NCBI GenBank assembly: GCA_016718655.1 | Contig: JADKCV010000004.1 | Span: 62,001 to 126,000, forward strand | Source of the DNA: Flavobacteriales bacterium | Lineage (GTDB): Bacteria > Bacteroidota > Bacteroidia > Flavobacteriales_F > PHOS-HE28 | Direction of reading: 5' to 3' | DNA length: 64,000 bases | Shown: positions 49,497 through 59,400 of the stretch, piece after piece | Position numbering within the stretch: the first letter of the stretch is position 1 | Layout of the letters: each line of letters starts with the position of its first letter | Made by a program: the position numbers and the translations under genes | The notes under the pieces: model-generated | Databases searched by the model: none | Seen by the model: only the letters and a program-made list of their open reading frames with translations | Told to the model about the DNA's origin: nothing

Positions 49497-50921
49497 TCAT
49501 GGGTCCTTCCGGGTTCCGGGTTCATCCATCGGCAGGTAGCCCAATAATTGGAGCATGCGTTCAGCGGTCTGCTGCTCTGCGAAGACCCGATCGGTCAACG
49601 TGCCGTCCGGTAAGCGGTCGATGAGCACGTGCTTTGGTTTGGGGATCAGGCAATGTTGGATCCCACCGAAGCCTCCCAGCGTATCCTGGTAGGCGCCGGT
49701 ATTGAAGTACCCGATGTATTGCCTACGGTCCTCGCGGAACTTCGGAAGGTAGATGGCGTTGATGTGCTGTTCGCTGTTGTAATAGTCGTCGCTATCGCAG
49801 GTCATTCCGCCCAGGAAAACGCGCTCATACTCATCGTCCCAGTTGTTGATGGGCAACATGATGAACCTTTTGCTTATGGCCCAGGTGTCCGGGAGGGTGG
49901 TCATGAAACTGCCGTCGATCATGTTCCAACGTTCCTTCTCGTTCTGCTTCTTCTGGTGAACGATGCTGAAGAAGGTAGCGCCGCTATCGCTCACGGTGAA
50001 ACTGCCGAACTCGCTGAAAATGTTGGGTTCTTGCACCTTGTTCTCCTCACAGATGTCCTTGATACGCCCCACGATCTCGCCGATCATGTAATCCAGGTCG
50101 AAGCTGAAGTTGAGGCTGTTCTTGATCGGAAGTCCACCACCGATGTCGAGCGTATCCAATGTCCGGCACAGTTTCCACAGGTCGCAGTAGACGTTCACGC
50201 ATTTGGTGAGTTCGTTCCAGTAATAGGCTGTATCCGTGATCCCCGTATTGATGAAGAAGTGCATCAGTTTCAAGCGGAATTTCTTCTGCTTGCTGATGTT
50301 CCGCATGTAGAAGGGGATGATGTCCTTGTACCCGATCCCCAGGCGGCTGGTGTAGAACTCGAACTTGGGAGCCTCCTCTGCGGCGATGCGTATCCCGATA
50401 TCGCAATTCCCTTCGATCACCTCATCCAAGGCATAGATCTCCGACATGTTGTCGATGATCGGTACGATGTTGAAACCGCGGTTGGCCAGCTTACCGATCC
50501 CTTTGATATAGCGCTCGTCCTTGAAACCGTTGCATAGGATCGTGGCGTCCTTGGTGATCCGGCCGCGTTCGATCAATAGCTCGATCATTTCCAGGTCATA
50601 GGCGCTGCTGGTCTCCAGGTTCACACCCTTGGACAACACCTTGTCGATGACGTAGCTGAAGTGGTTGCTCTTGGTGCAGTAGAAGTACTCGTACTGGCCA
50701 CCGTAGCCATGGTCCTGGATGGCCTTGTTGAAGCTCGCCCTTGCAAGGTCGATCTTCTCGCCGATCTTGGGTAGATAGGTGATGCGCAAGGGCGATCCAT
50801 GCTTCTCAAGTAGCTCAGTGAGTGGCAGGTCGTTCCATATCAACTTGTGATCAGCCAGTTTGAACTCGTCCTTCGGGAAATCGAAGGTCTGTTCGATCAG
50901 GTCGATGTAGCGGGTCTTCAT
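49497..50921 (-). CDS. speA: Arginine decarboxylase (fold-III, PLP-dependent)
   Basis: 474 residues. The alanine-racemase-like barrel has the PLP lysine in YEYFYCTKSNHF (Lys84), LETSSAYDLEMIELL, a glycine-rich phosphate site (DIGGGLPIKNS) and ISEFGSF-type ligands; the C-terminal beta domain has FLGGMTCDSDDYYN and IGYFNTGAYQDTLGGFGGIQHCL, matching the Cys-Asp catalytic region. The architecture is that of Bacteroidota biosynthetic arginine decarboxylase, shorter than the E. coli form. It makes agmatine for polyamine synthesis. The leader upstream contains two short ORFs, the second ending by an ATGA overlap with this start. Confidence 0.88.
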   Translation of the reverse strand: MKTRYIDLIEQTFDFPKDEFKLADHKLIWNDLPLTELLEKHGSPLRITYLPKIGEKIDLARASFNKAIQDHGYGGQYEYFYCTKSNHFSYVIDKVLSKGVNLETSSAYDLEMIELLIERGRITKDATILCNGFKDERYIKGIGKLANRGFNIVPIIDNMSEIYALDEVIEGNCDIGIRIAAEEAPKFEFYTSRLGIGYKDIIPFYMRNISKQKKFRLKLMHFFINTGITDTAYYWNELTKCVNVYCDLWKLCRTLDTLDIGGGLPIKNSLNFSFDLDYMIGEIVGRIKDICEENKVQEPNIFSEFGSFTVSDSGATFFSIVHQKKQNEKERWNMIDGSFMTTLPDTWAISKRFIMLPINNWDDEYERVFLGGMTCDSDDYYNSEQHINAIYLPKFREDRRQYIGYFNTGAYQDTLGGFGGIQHCLIPKPKHVLIDRLPDGTLTDRVFAEQQTAERMLQLLGYLPMDEPGTRKDP

Positions 50922-51067
50922 GGATCGGGCAGGCGCGTGTCGGATGTGGGGGACAAGAGAAAGGCGTGCACCCGAATGCTGGCCGAAGGTCTGCTGCGGG
51001 TCGGGTCGGTCGAAGAGGGTGCGGCCACAATGGTGCTGGCCCGAACATATACGCCACGAGCCGTCAT
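50918..51067 (-). CDS. Putative leader ORF 2 (49 codons) coupled to arginine decarboxylase
   Basis: ATG at 51067 to TGA at 50918; the TGA overlaps the speA ATG as ATGA. It encodes 49 residues with six arginines (codons CGT, CGG, CGC, AGA, CGG, CGC), including a TRSRPSASIR stretch, and no recognisable domain. Position, length and coupling suggest a leader peptide whose translation could respond to arginine or polyamines. This could be a chance open frame in GC-rich DNA; conservation of the overlap would decide. Confidence 0.35.
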   Translation of the reverse strand: MTARGVYVRASTIVAAPSSTDPTRSRPSASIRVHAFLLSPTSDTRLPDP

Positions 51068-51147
51068 CGGAAGTCTTGGCATGGTGCTACAACCATTGGA
51101 ACGATGGTGTAATCGCTCGCAGCTGAGAGATCGGTCCGGATGGTCAT
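51064..51147 (-). CDS. Putative leader ORF 1 (27 codons) upstream of arginine decarboxylase
   Basis: ATG at 51147 to TGA at 51064; the TGA overlaps the ATG of leader ORF 2 as ATGA. It encodes 27 residues (MTIRTDLSAASDYTIVP...). The predicted transcript start from the -7 box at 51165-51172 lies about 13 bases before this ATG, so this would be the first ORF translated. No homologue recognised. Confidence 0.33.
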   Translation of the reverse strand: MTIRTDLSAASDYTIVPMVVAPCQDFR

Positions 51148-51164
51148 GGTCGTTTCACCGGGTG

Positions 51165-51172
51165 CAAAAGTA
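51165..51172 (-). promoter_or_regulatory. -7 element of the arginine decarboxylase transcript
   Basis: TACTTTTG on the minus strand matches TAnnTTTG. It implies a leader of about 240 bases before the speA start, filled by two short overlapping ORFs. Confidence 0.5.
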
Positions 51173-51232
51173 GAGGCCGGTGAGGTCCGACGCACGGTAT
51201 CATGGAAATTGTCCGATCCATCACACGGTGGC

Positions 51233-52294
51233 TCATAACCAGCGCTTGCGTCGGAACCAAAGCAGCATGAGCACCGATATCATCGTCATCATGGCCATCA
51301 CGGCGAAATAGCCGTAGCGCCATTCCAGTTCAGGCATGTGGCGGAAGTTCATACCGTAGACGCCCACCACGAAGGTCAGTGGAATGAAGATGGTGCTGAT
51401 GATGGTAAGGAGCTTCATCACCTGTCCCATACGCATGTTCACGCCGGCATGGTACGTGTTCTCCAGGCTGCTCAGCATTTCCCGGAAGGTCCCGATCGTC
51501 TCGGCGATATAGACGGTATGGTCCTGGAGGTCGTTGATGTACCGTCTGGTGGGCTTCTCGATCAATGGGTTCTGGAGGATATTGAGCCTGCCGGCCAATT
51601 CGCGGGTCGGGGTCACATACCGATCCACGGTGATAAGCATACTTCTCAGTTCTTGAATGGTGAGGAGGTCCTCATTGCCCGGCCTCACGAGCACCTTGCG
51701 TTCCAGTTGTTCGATACGCTTGCCGAGGTCCTCCACGATCAGGAAGTAGTGGTCCACGATGACGTCCAAGAGTGCGTACAACAGGTAATCCGCCCCGGAC
51801 CGCCTGACCCGTCCCAGGTCCTTACGAATGCGGTCCCGGATCGGCTCCAATACATCCCCAGGCCGTTCTTGGAAGGAGATGACAAGTCCTTTCCGTAGGA
51901 TGAAACAGACTTGTTCCGTATGAATGCCGCCGGTCTCGTCGTCCAACTCCAGCATCTTGGCCACTACGAAGATCGTGTCCTGGTATTCCTCCACTTTGGG
52001 CCGGTGGTCGGTATTGAGCACATCCTCCAGCAAGAGCGGGTGCAGGTTGAACAATTCACCGGCCTGTTGCAGGATGAGTTCGGATGTCAGTCCGTCATGG
52101 TCGATCCAGGTGACGCGCTGCTCGCTGATGACGGACCGGCATTCATTGAGGTCGCCCAGCGTTCGTTCCTCGAATCCCGATGCATCGAAGGTGAACAAGC
52201 GTAAGGATGAACGGGTCGCCTCTCCATCGCCTACATGGATCATCGACCCGGGTGGAAGGCCCACCTTCCCCGAACGGCTCTTCACCTTCTTCAT
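51233..52294 (-). CDS. corA: CorA family magnesium/cobalt transporter
   Basis: 353 residues from the ATG at 52294 (MKKVKSRSGKVGLPPGSM). The cytosolic funnel domain (about 30-285) has ITWIDHDGL-like and LNTDHRPKVEEYQDTIFVV segments and long helices (RPGNEDLLTIQELRSMLITVDRYV). Two C-terminal membrane helices flank the selectivity motif YGMNF, followed by a periplasmic loop with MPELEWRYG and a basic terminal tail (FRRKRWL). It forms a pentameric Mg2+ channel in the inner membrane. An in-frame ATG 21 codons upstream gives a longer but atypical N-terminus. Confidence 0.94.
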   Translation of the reverse strand: MKKVKSRSGKVGLPPGSMIHVGDGEATRSSLRLFTFDASGFEERTLGDLNECRSVISEQRVTWIDHDGLTSELILQQAGELFNLHPLLLEDVLNTDHRPKVEEYQDTIFVVAKMLELDDETGGIHTEQVCFILRKGLVISFQERPGDVLEPIRDRIRKDLGRVRRSGADYLLYALLDVIVDHYFLIVEDLGKRIEQLERKVLVRPGNEDLLTIQELRSMLITVDRYVTPTRELAGRLNILQNPLIEKPTRRYINDLQDHTVYIAETIGTFREMLSSLENTYHAGVNMRMGQVMKLLTIISTIFIPLTFVVGVYGMNFRHMPELEWRYGYFAVMAMMTMISVLMLLWFRRKRWL

Positions 52295-52396
52295 GGATGG
52301 TCGATCGCTGGTTGGCCAGAACAATTGGAATGAACGGTCAGGGCGTATCCTGAACAATGGACAAGCGGGAACAAAGAGCTGCGTCCCAAGGACCGA

Positions 52397-53113
52397 TCAT
52401 TCATTTTTGAGGTCAGTAAGATCCGTTCGAAAGGTGCTGCCATTTTCCACGATCAAGGGAGGCCGTCCATGCCTGAACAACTTCATATCACGCCCGATCA
52501 GGGAGGTACGTTGGTCCACCACATGGAGGAGTGACCCTTCCCGCAATCCGACCACTGGCATGGCAGGGTTCACTTCCAGGAATTCGGACAATCGTTGATC
52601 CCGGCTTTCTCCTCCATGACCCGCAATGGTGGCCTCGGTGTAGTGCGGGTTGATCTGAAAGGGAACGAGGTGCATGGCGCGCAGTGATGGTGGCTCAACC
52701 ACAGGCATATCGTTGGTGGTCATGATCGTGGGGCATGCCACATTACTACCTGCGCTCCACCCGAGATACGGAATGCCATTCCGCACCCGTTGTGCGATGC
52801 TGCGCACCAGTCCGTTGCGGTACAGGGAGCGCAGCAGGTGGAACGTGTTCCCGCCACCTACGGCCACCGCATCACATCCCGCCAACAACGCGTCCATATC
52901 ACCCTCTCCCATCAATGGGACGAGTTCCACGTCCATCGCAGCGAATACACTCCTCACCTTGGTCACGTAGTCCGGTTGTTGTCCGGGAACGGCGGCCAAA
53001 GGCACGAAAGCCAAGCGCTTTCGACCATTCAGGAACGCGGAGACGTGATCGGCCGGCCAATGGAAGAACGCTTCACCGGGAAGGGTCGAGTTGGAGAGGA
53101 GCAGCAGTTGCAT
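52397..53113 (-). CDS. pepE: Dipeptidase E / alpha-aspartyl dipeptidase (peptidase S51)
   Basis: 238 residues, the usual length. The catalytic serine is in LGWSAGSNVA, preceded by AVGGGNTFHLLRSLY, and the acidic/histidine region INPHYTEATIAGHGGESRDQRL follows. Fold and motifs match PepE, which hydrolyses dipeptides with N-terminal aspartate. It begins five bases after the stop of the OmpA/DUF1573 gene, so it shares that transcript, though no functional link to gliding or secretion proteins is apparent. Confidence 0.93.
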   Translation of the reverse strand: MQLLLLSNSTLPGEAFFHWPADHVSAFLNGRKRLAFVPLAAVPGQQPDYVTKVRSVFAAMDVELVPLMGEGDMDALLAGCDAVAVGGGNTFHLLRSLYRNGLVRSIAQRVRNGIPYLGWSAGSNVACPTIMTTNDMPVVEPPSLRAMHLVPFQINPHYTEATIAGHGGESRDQRLSEFLEVNPAMPVVGLREGSLLHVVDQRTSLIGRDMKLFRHGRPPLIVENGSTFRTDLTDLKNE

Positions 53114-53118
53114 GCGGC

Positions 53119-55365
53119 CTAAGGTATCACCGTCCCCAGAATGATCAATTCGAAACGTTCAGGTTCGCCGTCCGTTCGGATCGAAAGCGTGCGCATCAGA
53201 CGGCCCAACGGAGCGCGACCACTGAAGTGCACGGACAAGGCATGGGAACCTTGCGCAGGTATGGGCTCCTTGGGAAGTTCGGTGGTCGTGCAGCCGCAGT
53301 CGGCGGTGCTCTCCAAAAGATGCATGGGCGTTGCACTGGTGTTCCGGATGAGGAAGGGGATCTCCCGTTCACGGTCCTGTTCGATGTTGCCCAGTTCCTT
53401 GATGAGCCGAATGGTCCCTTGTTCCGTCCGTTGGGTGTCCATGAGTTCAAGCGCCACCACTTCGATGCGGCGCTCGCGAGCAGCAGCCACGCTATAGACC
53501 GATCGATCCAATGTTGCTGGATCGTCGCTGACGCTCGAAGCTGCCCGGTCCTCACCGAAGGGAAGTTCGTGCACGGTCAGCATCGCTGCGTTGGGCGCAT
53601 TGCCGTCCAGATAGGGGGTCAATCGACCACCCAGCACCGTACGCAAGTGGTTACGCAAGCTTTGGATCCTCCGTTTGGAAAGATCGATGTTGTAGTCGTT
53701 ACGGGCGAGAGGGCTGGCATGTCCACGGACGTCGATGGTCACGCTTCGGCCGGCATCCAATGTGGTGATCAGAGCCCGGGTCAATTCACCCAACAAGGCC
53801 ATTCCATGGTCCACCTCCTCGGTGAAGAACCGGGTCATGGCATTCGGGTCCTCTTGGCCGTTCAGGTAATCCGGAAGCAGTGACCTGTATGCGAGGTAGG
53901 TATCCTGATAGTCGAGTTCGGTCGTGGTGCTCCGGGAACGTGGCCCGGGTTCGTCGTTATGGAAGTAGAGCCGAAGAGGGAATTTGCGTTGGAGTGTGGC
54001 CAAGGCGAGAGCCGACTCTTCGTAGAGGTCATTCACGGTATCTGTCGTTCCGGGTACGTTGGCGCGGACCATTCGGCTGATGTCCCAGCGGTACAGGTCG
54101 TTGCAGCAGGTCTCACCCTTTGCGGCGAAGGATCCCGCCCGATTACTGGTGATCCAGCCTTCACCACGCGCAGTATCGAGCATGGGATAAAGGTCATTGG
54201 CAGGACTGTTGATCGGTGTACCAGCGTTTTCCGGAGTACCGAACACATCATTGTCCAATGTCGATGTGAACACATCATAGCCACCATGGCCGGGAAGGTG
54301 ATCGGAACTGAACCATAATGTGGACGTACTCGGTACGAACCAAGGAGAGCGTTCATTCCCAGCGGTGTTCACCTTGCCGTTCAACGGGTGGACCTCCACA
54401 GCACGACCGTTCTCCAACCGGGCCTGCCAGATATCGGTGCCGCCTTTACCGTCTGCTCTATCACTCACGAAAAGCAGCATCTCACGATCGTTCCAATCCA
54501 CGATCATCGGCTGTGTGCTCATGGCATCACCGAGTCCCTCAAGGGGAACCGGGTCGAGCAGACCGTCACCTACAGGGCTCACATGGATACGACACGTGCC
54601 ATTGACCGGACAATAGGTGAATAGAATCCGTTGTCCATCGAGCGTCCAAGTTGGATTGGCAACATCACCGTCACCGACGACCTCCAACGGCTCAGGTGCG
54701 GACCAGTTCCCAGATACACCACTGCTTCGATGGATGCGCGTGCGGTAGTGCATGGTATCCTCCACCTCACCCGATCCGTTCACGGCGCCGTGCAAGCCGG
54801 CGAAGTGGAGGGTCCCGTCAGGACCATAGCGCGCGCCGAACTCGCTATCGAAACTGTTCAATGGGGCGGGTTCGTGAACGATCTCGACGGATCCAGCCGA
54901 CGTCGGCTCCAAGGCAAGGGTGATCCCTTCCAGGGCATTCAACGCGCGTTCATGAAGCACGGAGGCCTCATCCTTTTCACGCTTCAATACCTTGGACCAG
55001 GAGGCTTGGGCTGCTATGGGGTCGCCGGCACACAGTTGCATTTCGGCAAGCCAGCGCAAGGCTTGGGTGTAGGTGCGACCTTGGTCCTTGCGGTACACCT
55101 TTTCGTAGAGTTCCGCAGCCCGATCGTACTGGTGGCTCAGTCGACAAGCTTCGGCTTGTTTCCACTGCAAACCCATACGTCCGGGTTCGATGGCCAAGGC
55201 ACCGTCGAAGAAACGGCTGGCTCCATAGTACTGCTTCACCTCCATGGCCGCATCGCCCCAGCGTGTCCATTGCTCCAACGATTGTGCGTTCGTATCAAGG
55301 TGGGTGAGCAATAGCAGCAGTGGGACGAAGGTCCGCTGAACGAGAAGCGTGATCCTCATGTTCAC
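53119..55365 (-). CDS. OmpA-like protein with TPR, PD40 beta-propeller and DUF1573 domains
   Basis: 748 residues with a signal peptide (about 1-27, ending NAQS). TPR-like helices occupy about 30-140 (WGDAAMEVKQYYGASRFFDGAL). PD40/WD-like blades follow (DGQRILFTYCPVNGTCRI, REMLLFVSDRADGKGGTDIWQA, TLWFSSDHLPGHGGYDVFTS). An OmpA-like peptidoglycan-binding segment is at about 510-630 (VTIDVRGHASPLARNDYNIDLSKRRIQSL). A C-terminal DUF1573-like domain has STADCGCTTTELPKEPIPAQGSH. It resembles PorE-type T9SS-associated proteins. It overlaps the PorP/SprF gene upstream by ATGA, forming an adhesin/PorP/OmpA unit. Confidence 0.82.
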   Translation of the reverse strand: MNMRITLLVQRTFVPLLLLLTHLDTNAQSLEQWTRWGDAAMEVKQYYGASRFFDGALAIEPGRMGLQWKQAEACRLSHQYDRAAELYEKVYRKDQGRTYTQALRWLAEMQLCAGDPIAAQASWSKVLKREKDEASVLHERALNALEGITLALEPTSAGSVEIVHEPAPLNSFDSEFGARYGPDGTLHFAGLHGAVNGSGEVEDTMHYRTRIHRSSGVSGNWSAPEPLEVVGDGDVANPTWTLDGQRILFTYCPVNGTCRIHVSPVGDGLLDPVPLEGLGDAMSTQPMIVDWNDREMLLFVSDRADGKGGTDIWQARLENGRAVEVHPLNGKVNTAGNERSPWFVPSTSTLWFSSDHLPGHGGYDVFTSTLDNDVFGTPENAGTPINSPANDLYPMLDTARGEGWITSNRAGSFAAKGETCCNDLYRWDISRMVRANVPGTTDTVNDLYEESALALATLQRKFPLRLYFHNDEPGPRSRSTTTELDYQDTYLAYRSLLPDYLNGQEDPNAMTRFFTEEVDHGMALLGELTRALITTLDAGRSVTIDVRGHASPLARNDYNIDLSKRRIQSLRNHLRTVLGGRLTPYLDGNAPNAAMLTVHELPFGEDRAASSVSDDPATLDRSVYSVAAARERRIEVVALELMDTQRTEQGTIRLIKELGNIEQDREREIPFLIRNTSATPMHLLESTADCGCTTTELPKEPIPAQGSHALSVHFSGRAPLGRLMRTLSIRTDGEPERFELIILGTVIP

Positions 55366-56441
55366 AGTTGTTCAGGGCAGGCCTTGAACCGCACAGGCAA
55401 GGTGTTCCGCTTGCGCACCAAGCGCACCAAGGTGAACTCGATGCCACCACGTTCGCGGCTGGCCGGTACGAGCTTGCTGGTATTGATGTCGTAGCTGATG
55501 CCGACGGTCCAGTCATCGTATTCCAGGCCTGCATGTACGTAACCCGCATCGGCTGCACGGTAATGAAGACCGGCGATCAGTGAACGCTCCAGTCCGTAGC
55601 GTTGCAAGAGGATGTAACGGAGGTTGGCGCCAAGGTCCAACTCGTGGAACGTGCCTTGGGCCATGAACTGGGCCATGGGTCGAAGGTCGAGGTCGGAAGA
55701 AAGTGGGAACCCGGTGATGATATGGACCGAAGCGCGACGGTCCAGAGGCTCGCCAGGCTCTCCGAGGAATCCGATCCGTGGGCTTGTCAGGTTGAACAAC
55801 GAAACTCCGAATTGCACCGATCCACGGGGCGTCGGGGTATAGCGATATACGGCTCCAAAGTGAACGTCGGGGTGTACCAGGCCATCGCGAGCGATGTTCT
55901 CACCGCTGCCAAGTTGGGGGTCGTAGGTGAAGCCATTGTACTGGGCATCGAACGAAAGACCAGCCTCGTTGAGCGTGATGGAGGAGATACCTGCTTGGAG
56001 GCCGAAGGTCACCGCATGGTCGGTTGTTCCTGCAGGTCTTACGGTCCAACTTCCACCAAGACTGAAATGGAACCTGTTCAAGCGGCTGTCTCCAGCCCGG
56101 TCATTATAGAGCCACGCGCCCAGACCCAATCCCTTCACGCCAGCAGCATGGGCAAGATCCCCTCCCAGGCCGAATGTGCGGTAAGGAATGGTCACCGATC
56201 GCCATTGTTGCCTGAACACGGCACTGAGGCGCTGCTCCCCATCGAAGGCACCGATGCTACCCGGACCCAAGGCCAGCGGCGTGTTGAAGAACTGAGAGAA
56301 GTGGATGTCCTGTGCAGCGATGGGACCACTACCCGACACGATGGCCATGATCAGGAGATACAGCCTTGTTCGAAGGACCACATGAATAGCAGGGTCACGG
56401 TCCTTGTTGTTGGCCTCGGTATTCGATCGGTGCACCTTCAT
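55362..56441 (-). CDS. PorP/SprF family type IX secretion membrane protein
   Basis: 359 residues from the ATG at 56441, whose codon overlaps the upstream adhesin stop (ATGA). A later ATG about 31 codons in (LYLLIMAIVSGSGPIAAQD) would give a cleaner signal peptide and is a real alternative. The body is an outer-membrane barrel: AQDIHFSQFFNTPLALGPGSIGAF, FRQQWRSVTIPYRTFGLGGDL, GLGLGAWLYNDRAGD. PorP/SprF proteins hold or help export one partner adhesin via T9SS, here most likely the type B protein encoded just upstream. Confidence 0.9.
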   Translation of the reverse strand: MKVHRSNTEANNKDRDPAIHVVLRTRLYLLIMAIVSGSGPIAAQDIHFSQFFNTPLALGPGSIGAFDGEQRLSAVFRQQWRSVTIPYRTFGLGGDLAHAAGVKGLGLGAWLYNDRAGDSRLNRFHFSLGGSWTVRPAGTTDHAVTFGLQAGISSITLNEAGLSFDAQYNGFTYDPQLGSGENIARDGLVHPDVHFGAVYRYTPTPRGSVQFGVSLFNLTSPRIGFLGEPGEPLDRRASVHIITGFPLSSDLDLRPMAQFMAQGTFHELDLGANLRYILLQRYGLERSLIAGLHYRAADAGYVHAGLEYDDWTVGISYDINTSKLVPASRERGGIEFTLVRLVRKRNTLPVRFKACPEQL

Positions 56442-59400
56442 CGCACGACGGTCACGTTGCCTTTGGTGAAGTAGCGCTGGCCATCCACGCAATCCACGGT
56501 AAGGTGGTAGACAAAAACAGCGGGATCCACGGGTCTTCCTTGATAGGTCCCATCCCACCCGATACGTTGATCGGTCGTGCTGAAGACCAATTCCCCCCAG
56601 CGGTCGAACACCAGGAATTCCAAGCGTTCGACGTGACGGCCGCGAACGAGTAGTAGGTCGTTCACGCCGTCATCATTGGGAGTAAAGGTGTTCGGAACGA
56701 AGATGTCCGGATCTGAGCACCGGAGCTCAAAGACCGTTACTTGGACCGAAGCGTCCTTGCTACACACCCCGTCGGAGACGTTCACTACGAACGTGGTAGT
56801 GGAATTGACCACTGCGGTAGGAATGGGTGATGAAGGGTCACTTACACCCGTTACGGGAGTCCACGCATAGCTCAGATCCCCAGATGGAGTTGCGGATAGT
56901 TGGACGGTGGTCCCTGGCAGGACGAGGGCTTGATCGACGGAAGCGGAGACGCTTGCACCGGTGATGGTGGAAACGTCCACTTGCACAGTAGCGTTCCATG
57001 CGCAGCCGCTCGGTGCGACCACACTAACGCCGAAGGCAGTATTCTCGGCGGGTGCAACTTGGATGCCGGCAGTTCCCTGCCCACTAAGCACCAGGTCGTC
57101 GGGCGACCAGAGAAAGGTGCTTCCCGGGTCGGCACCGTTGACCGTGATCAGCGCCGTATCACCCAGACAGATCCCAAGGTCATCGGTCATCGTGATGTCG
57201 GCAAGTGAAAGGATGATGGTAGTGCTGTCCAATGCGGCACATCCACCCTCAACTGTTGCACTGACGAAGAACGACCCGCCCTGAAGTGGTGAAAGGGTTG
57301 CCGTGCTGTCTGTTGGATCCGGGTTCAAGCGATCGCTCAGGTCGGAAGTGGAACTCCAGTGGAAGGATGAAGCTGTGCCGAACGAGTTGGCCACTAGTTC
57401 GAAGGTGTTGATCGGGCCGCATAGGAGTGTATCCGGCATGGCCATGAGTTGAGGACGCGCTGGCGCTACGACAATGGTCCGGGTGGTTTGGTCACTTTCA
57501 TTGCAAGCGAGTGGATTCGTGGCGGTCAGGACCACGGTATAGGTGCCTGGGAGCGCATACGCGTGTGTCGGGTTGACCACTGTGGATGGTGCCGAACCAT
57601 CGCCGAAGTCCCAAACCACTCCAGCCGCACCGCTGCTGAGGTTGATGAACGTGAAAGGCTCTTCGGCACAAGCGCGTTCTGGTGCGAGAAATGCGGCGAT
57701 CACCAAGGGAGCATCAAAGTCGAACTTCAGGACCCCATTGTTGCATCCTGTGCTATTGTTGGTCGCACTCCACGCATTTGGCGTTGTGGGGAAGTCGTCG
57801 TTGTTCTGGCATCCCGCGCATACCGATTGGTAGACCCGGCCTCTTCGATCGAACCGGCTTGTTCCCCCATCAACATGTTCAGGACTGACGCCACCTCCAT
57901 AGTAGGTCGCATAGGTCAGCGCGGTCATGTCGATATCGAATACCGCCAAGTACAGGTCGTGCCCATCGGTGCTGCTTTGGTGGGCATCAGGTGTGATCGG
58001 CAGACCCTGGGTGGTGAGGCTGCCACCCAACCCAGCGTTGCTGCTTCCCCAGCCACTGGTGTAGATCTTGTCGCACACATCGACCAGGAACGCAGTGGGT
58101 GATATGTCCGGGTTGCCGTCGTTGCGGCCTACCCGGGAACTCAATAACGCACTGCTGAGATCGGCGCTGAACTTGGTTATGAACTGCCCCCCCGATGGTT
58201 GGTTGTATGGTGCATTGAGGATAAGCTGTCCGGAAGGAGCGGATGTCTGGCCGAAAACATAGACCGCTCCATTGCCATCGAGTTCGACGAAGTAAGCTTG
58301 GTCATAAGCGCTCGAACCCCAATAGGTCAGCGCATCGATCGTGTTGCCTGATGCAGCGAATCGAGCCACGAACGCTTCCGCGCTACCACCATTGGAGGTC
58401 TGTTGAACGGCATCAGCGGAGGTCGCCAGGTCCGTGCTGGTGGATCCGCCACATACATGAAGCGATCCATCCGGTCCTACCACGCCATTATAAACAGCAT
58501 CCGCAGCACTCCCTCCGATATAACTGGCGTAGATCAGGGTACTGAGGTCGGCATTGAAGCGCGCCACATATCCATCGTGGGAGCCTCCGGCATATCCAGC
58601 CTGTGCCGCGTCGGTGGTCACAGGCATATTGGTGCTCTGGGTACAACTGGTCACCCACACATCTCCATTGGTGGCCAACAGTACTTCCCCGCGGACCTCG
58701 TCCGCATAGTTGAATTTCAGTCCTGGCGCACTGTTTAGCCCATCATTGCCGGTACCGCCCAGGTAGGTGCATCCGAGCAGGGCGGAGCCGTCAGCGGAAA
58801 GACGAGCAAGGAGCATGTCCGAACCGTTCGGGTAGGAGAGGCCAAGTCCGGAAGGGGTGAACGGTGTACCGCCTGCGAAAGTGGGGTCGAACGCGTTCGA
58901 GGTTACAGGGATGTCCGTAGAAGCTGTTGTCCCAAGGAGTAGCAGTTGGTCATTGTTATCCACGTAAAGGCTATGTGGCATTTCCGCTGCACTTCCGCCG
59001 AGGTAGGTGCTCCAGATCAACTGTGTGCCTGTGGTATCGTACTTGGTGATCGCGATATCGGTGGTTCCTCCCGACCAATCAGTGCTGTACGCCCCAGTGG
59101 TCGTCGGGTACAATGGGCCGAACGCGGTACTGCCCGCATACAGGAATCCGGCGGCATCGAAGGTGGCGGTATAGCCGAAATTGTTGCTGAAGGATCCGGA
59201 GTAGGTCGCAAAGGAGAGCTCTGGATCGATGACCAGTTCGTGCTCCGGGTCGTAGGGACCAGGTCGGATACCTATCTCCCCCGCGTCAGACCAGTAGGTA
59301 CAAGGGATGATGCGTCGTTCACCATGGATGTCCTGGTATGCCATGGGGATCCGCTCCGTCATCCGTCCCATACTGGTGGTCACGACCAGCGCACCATCCC

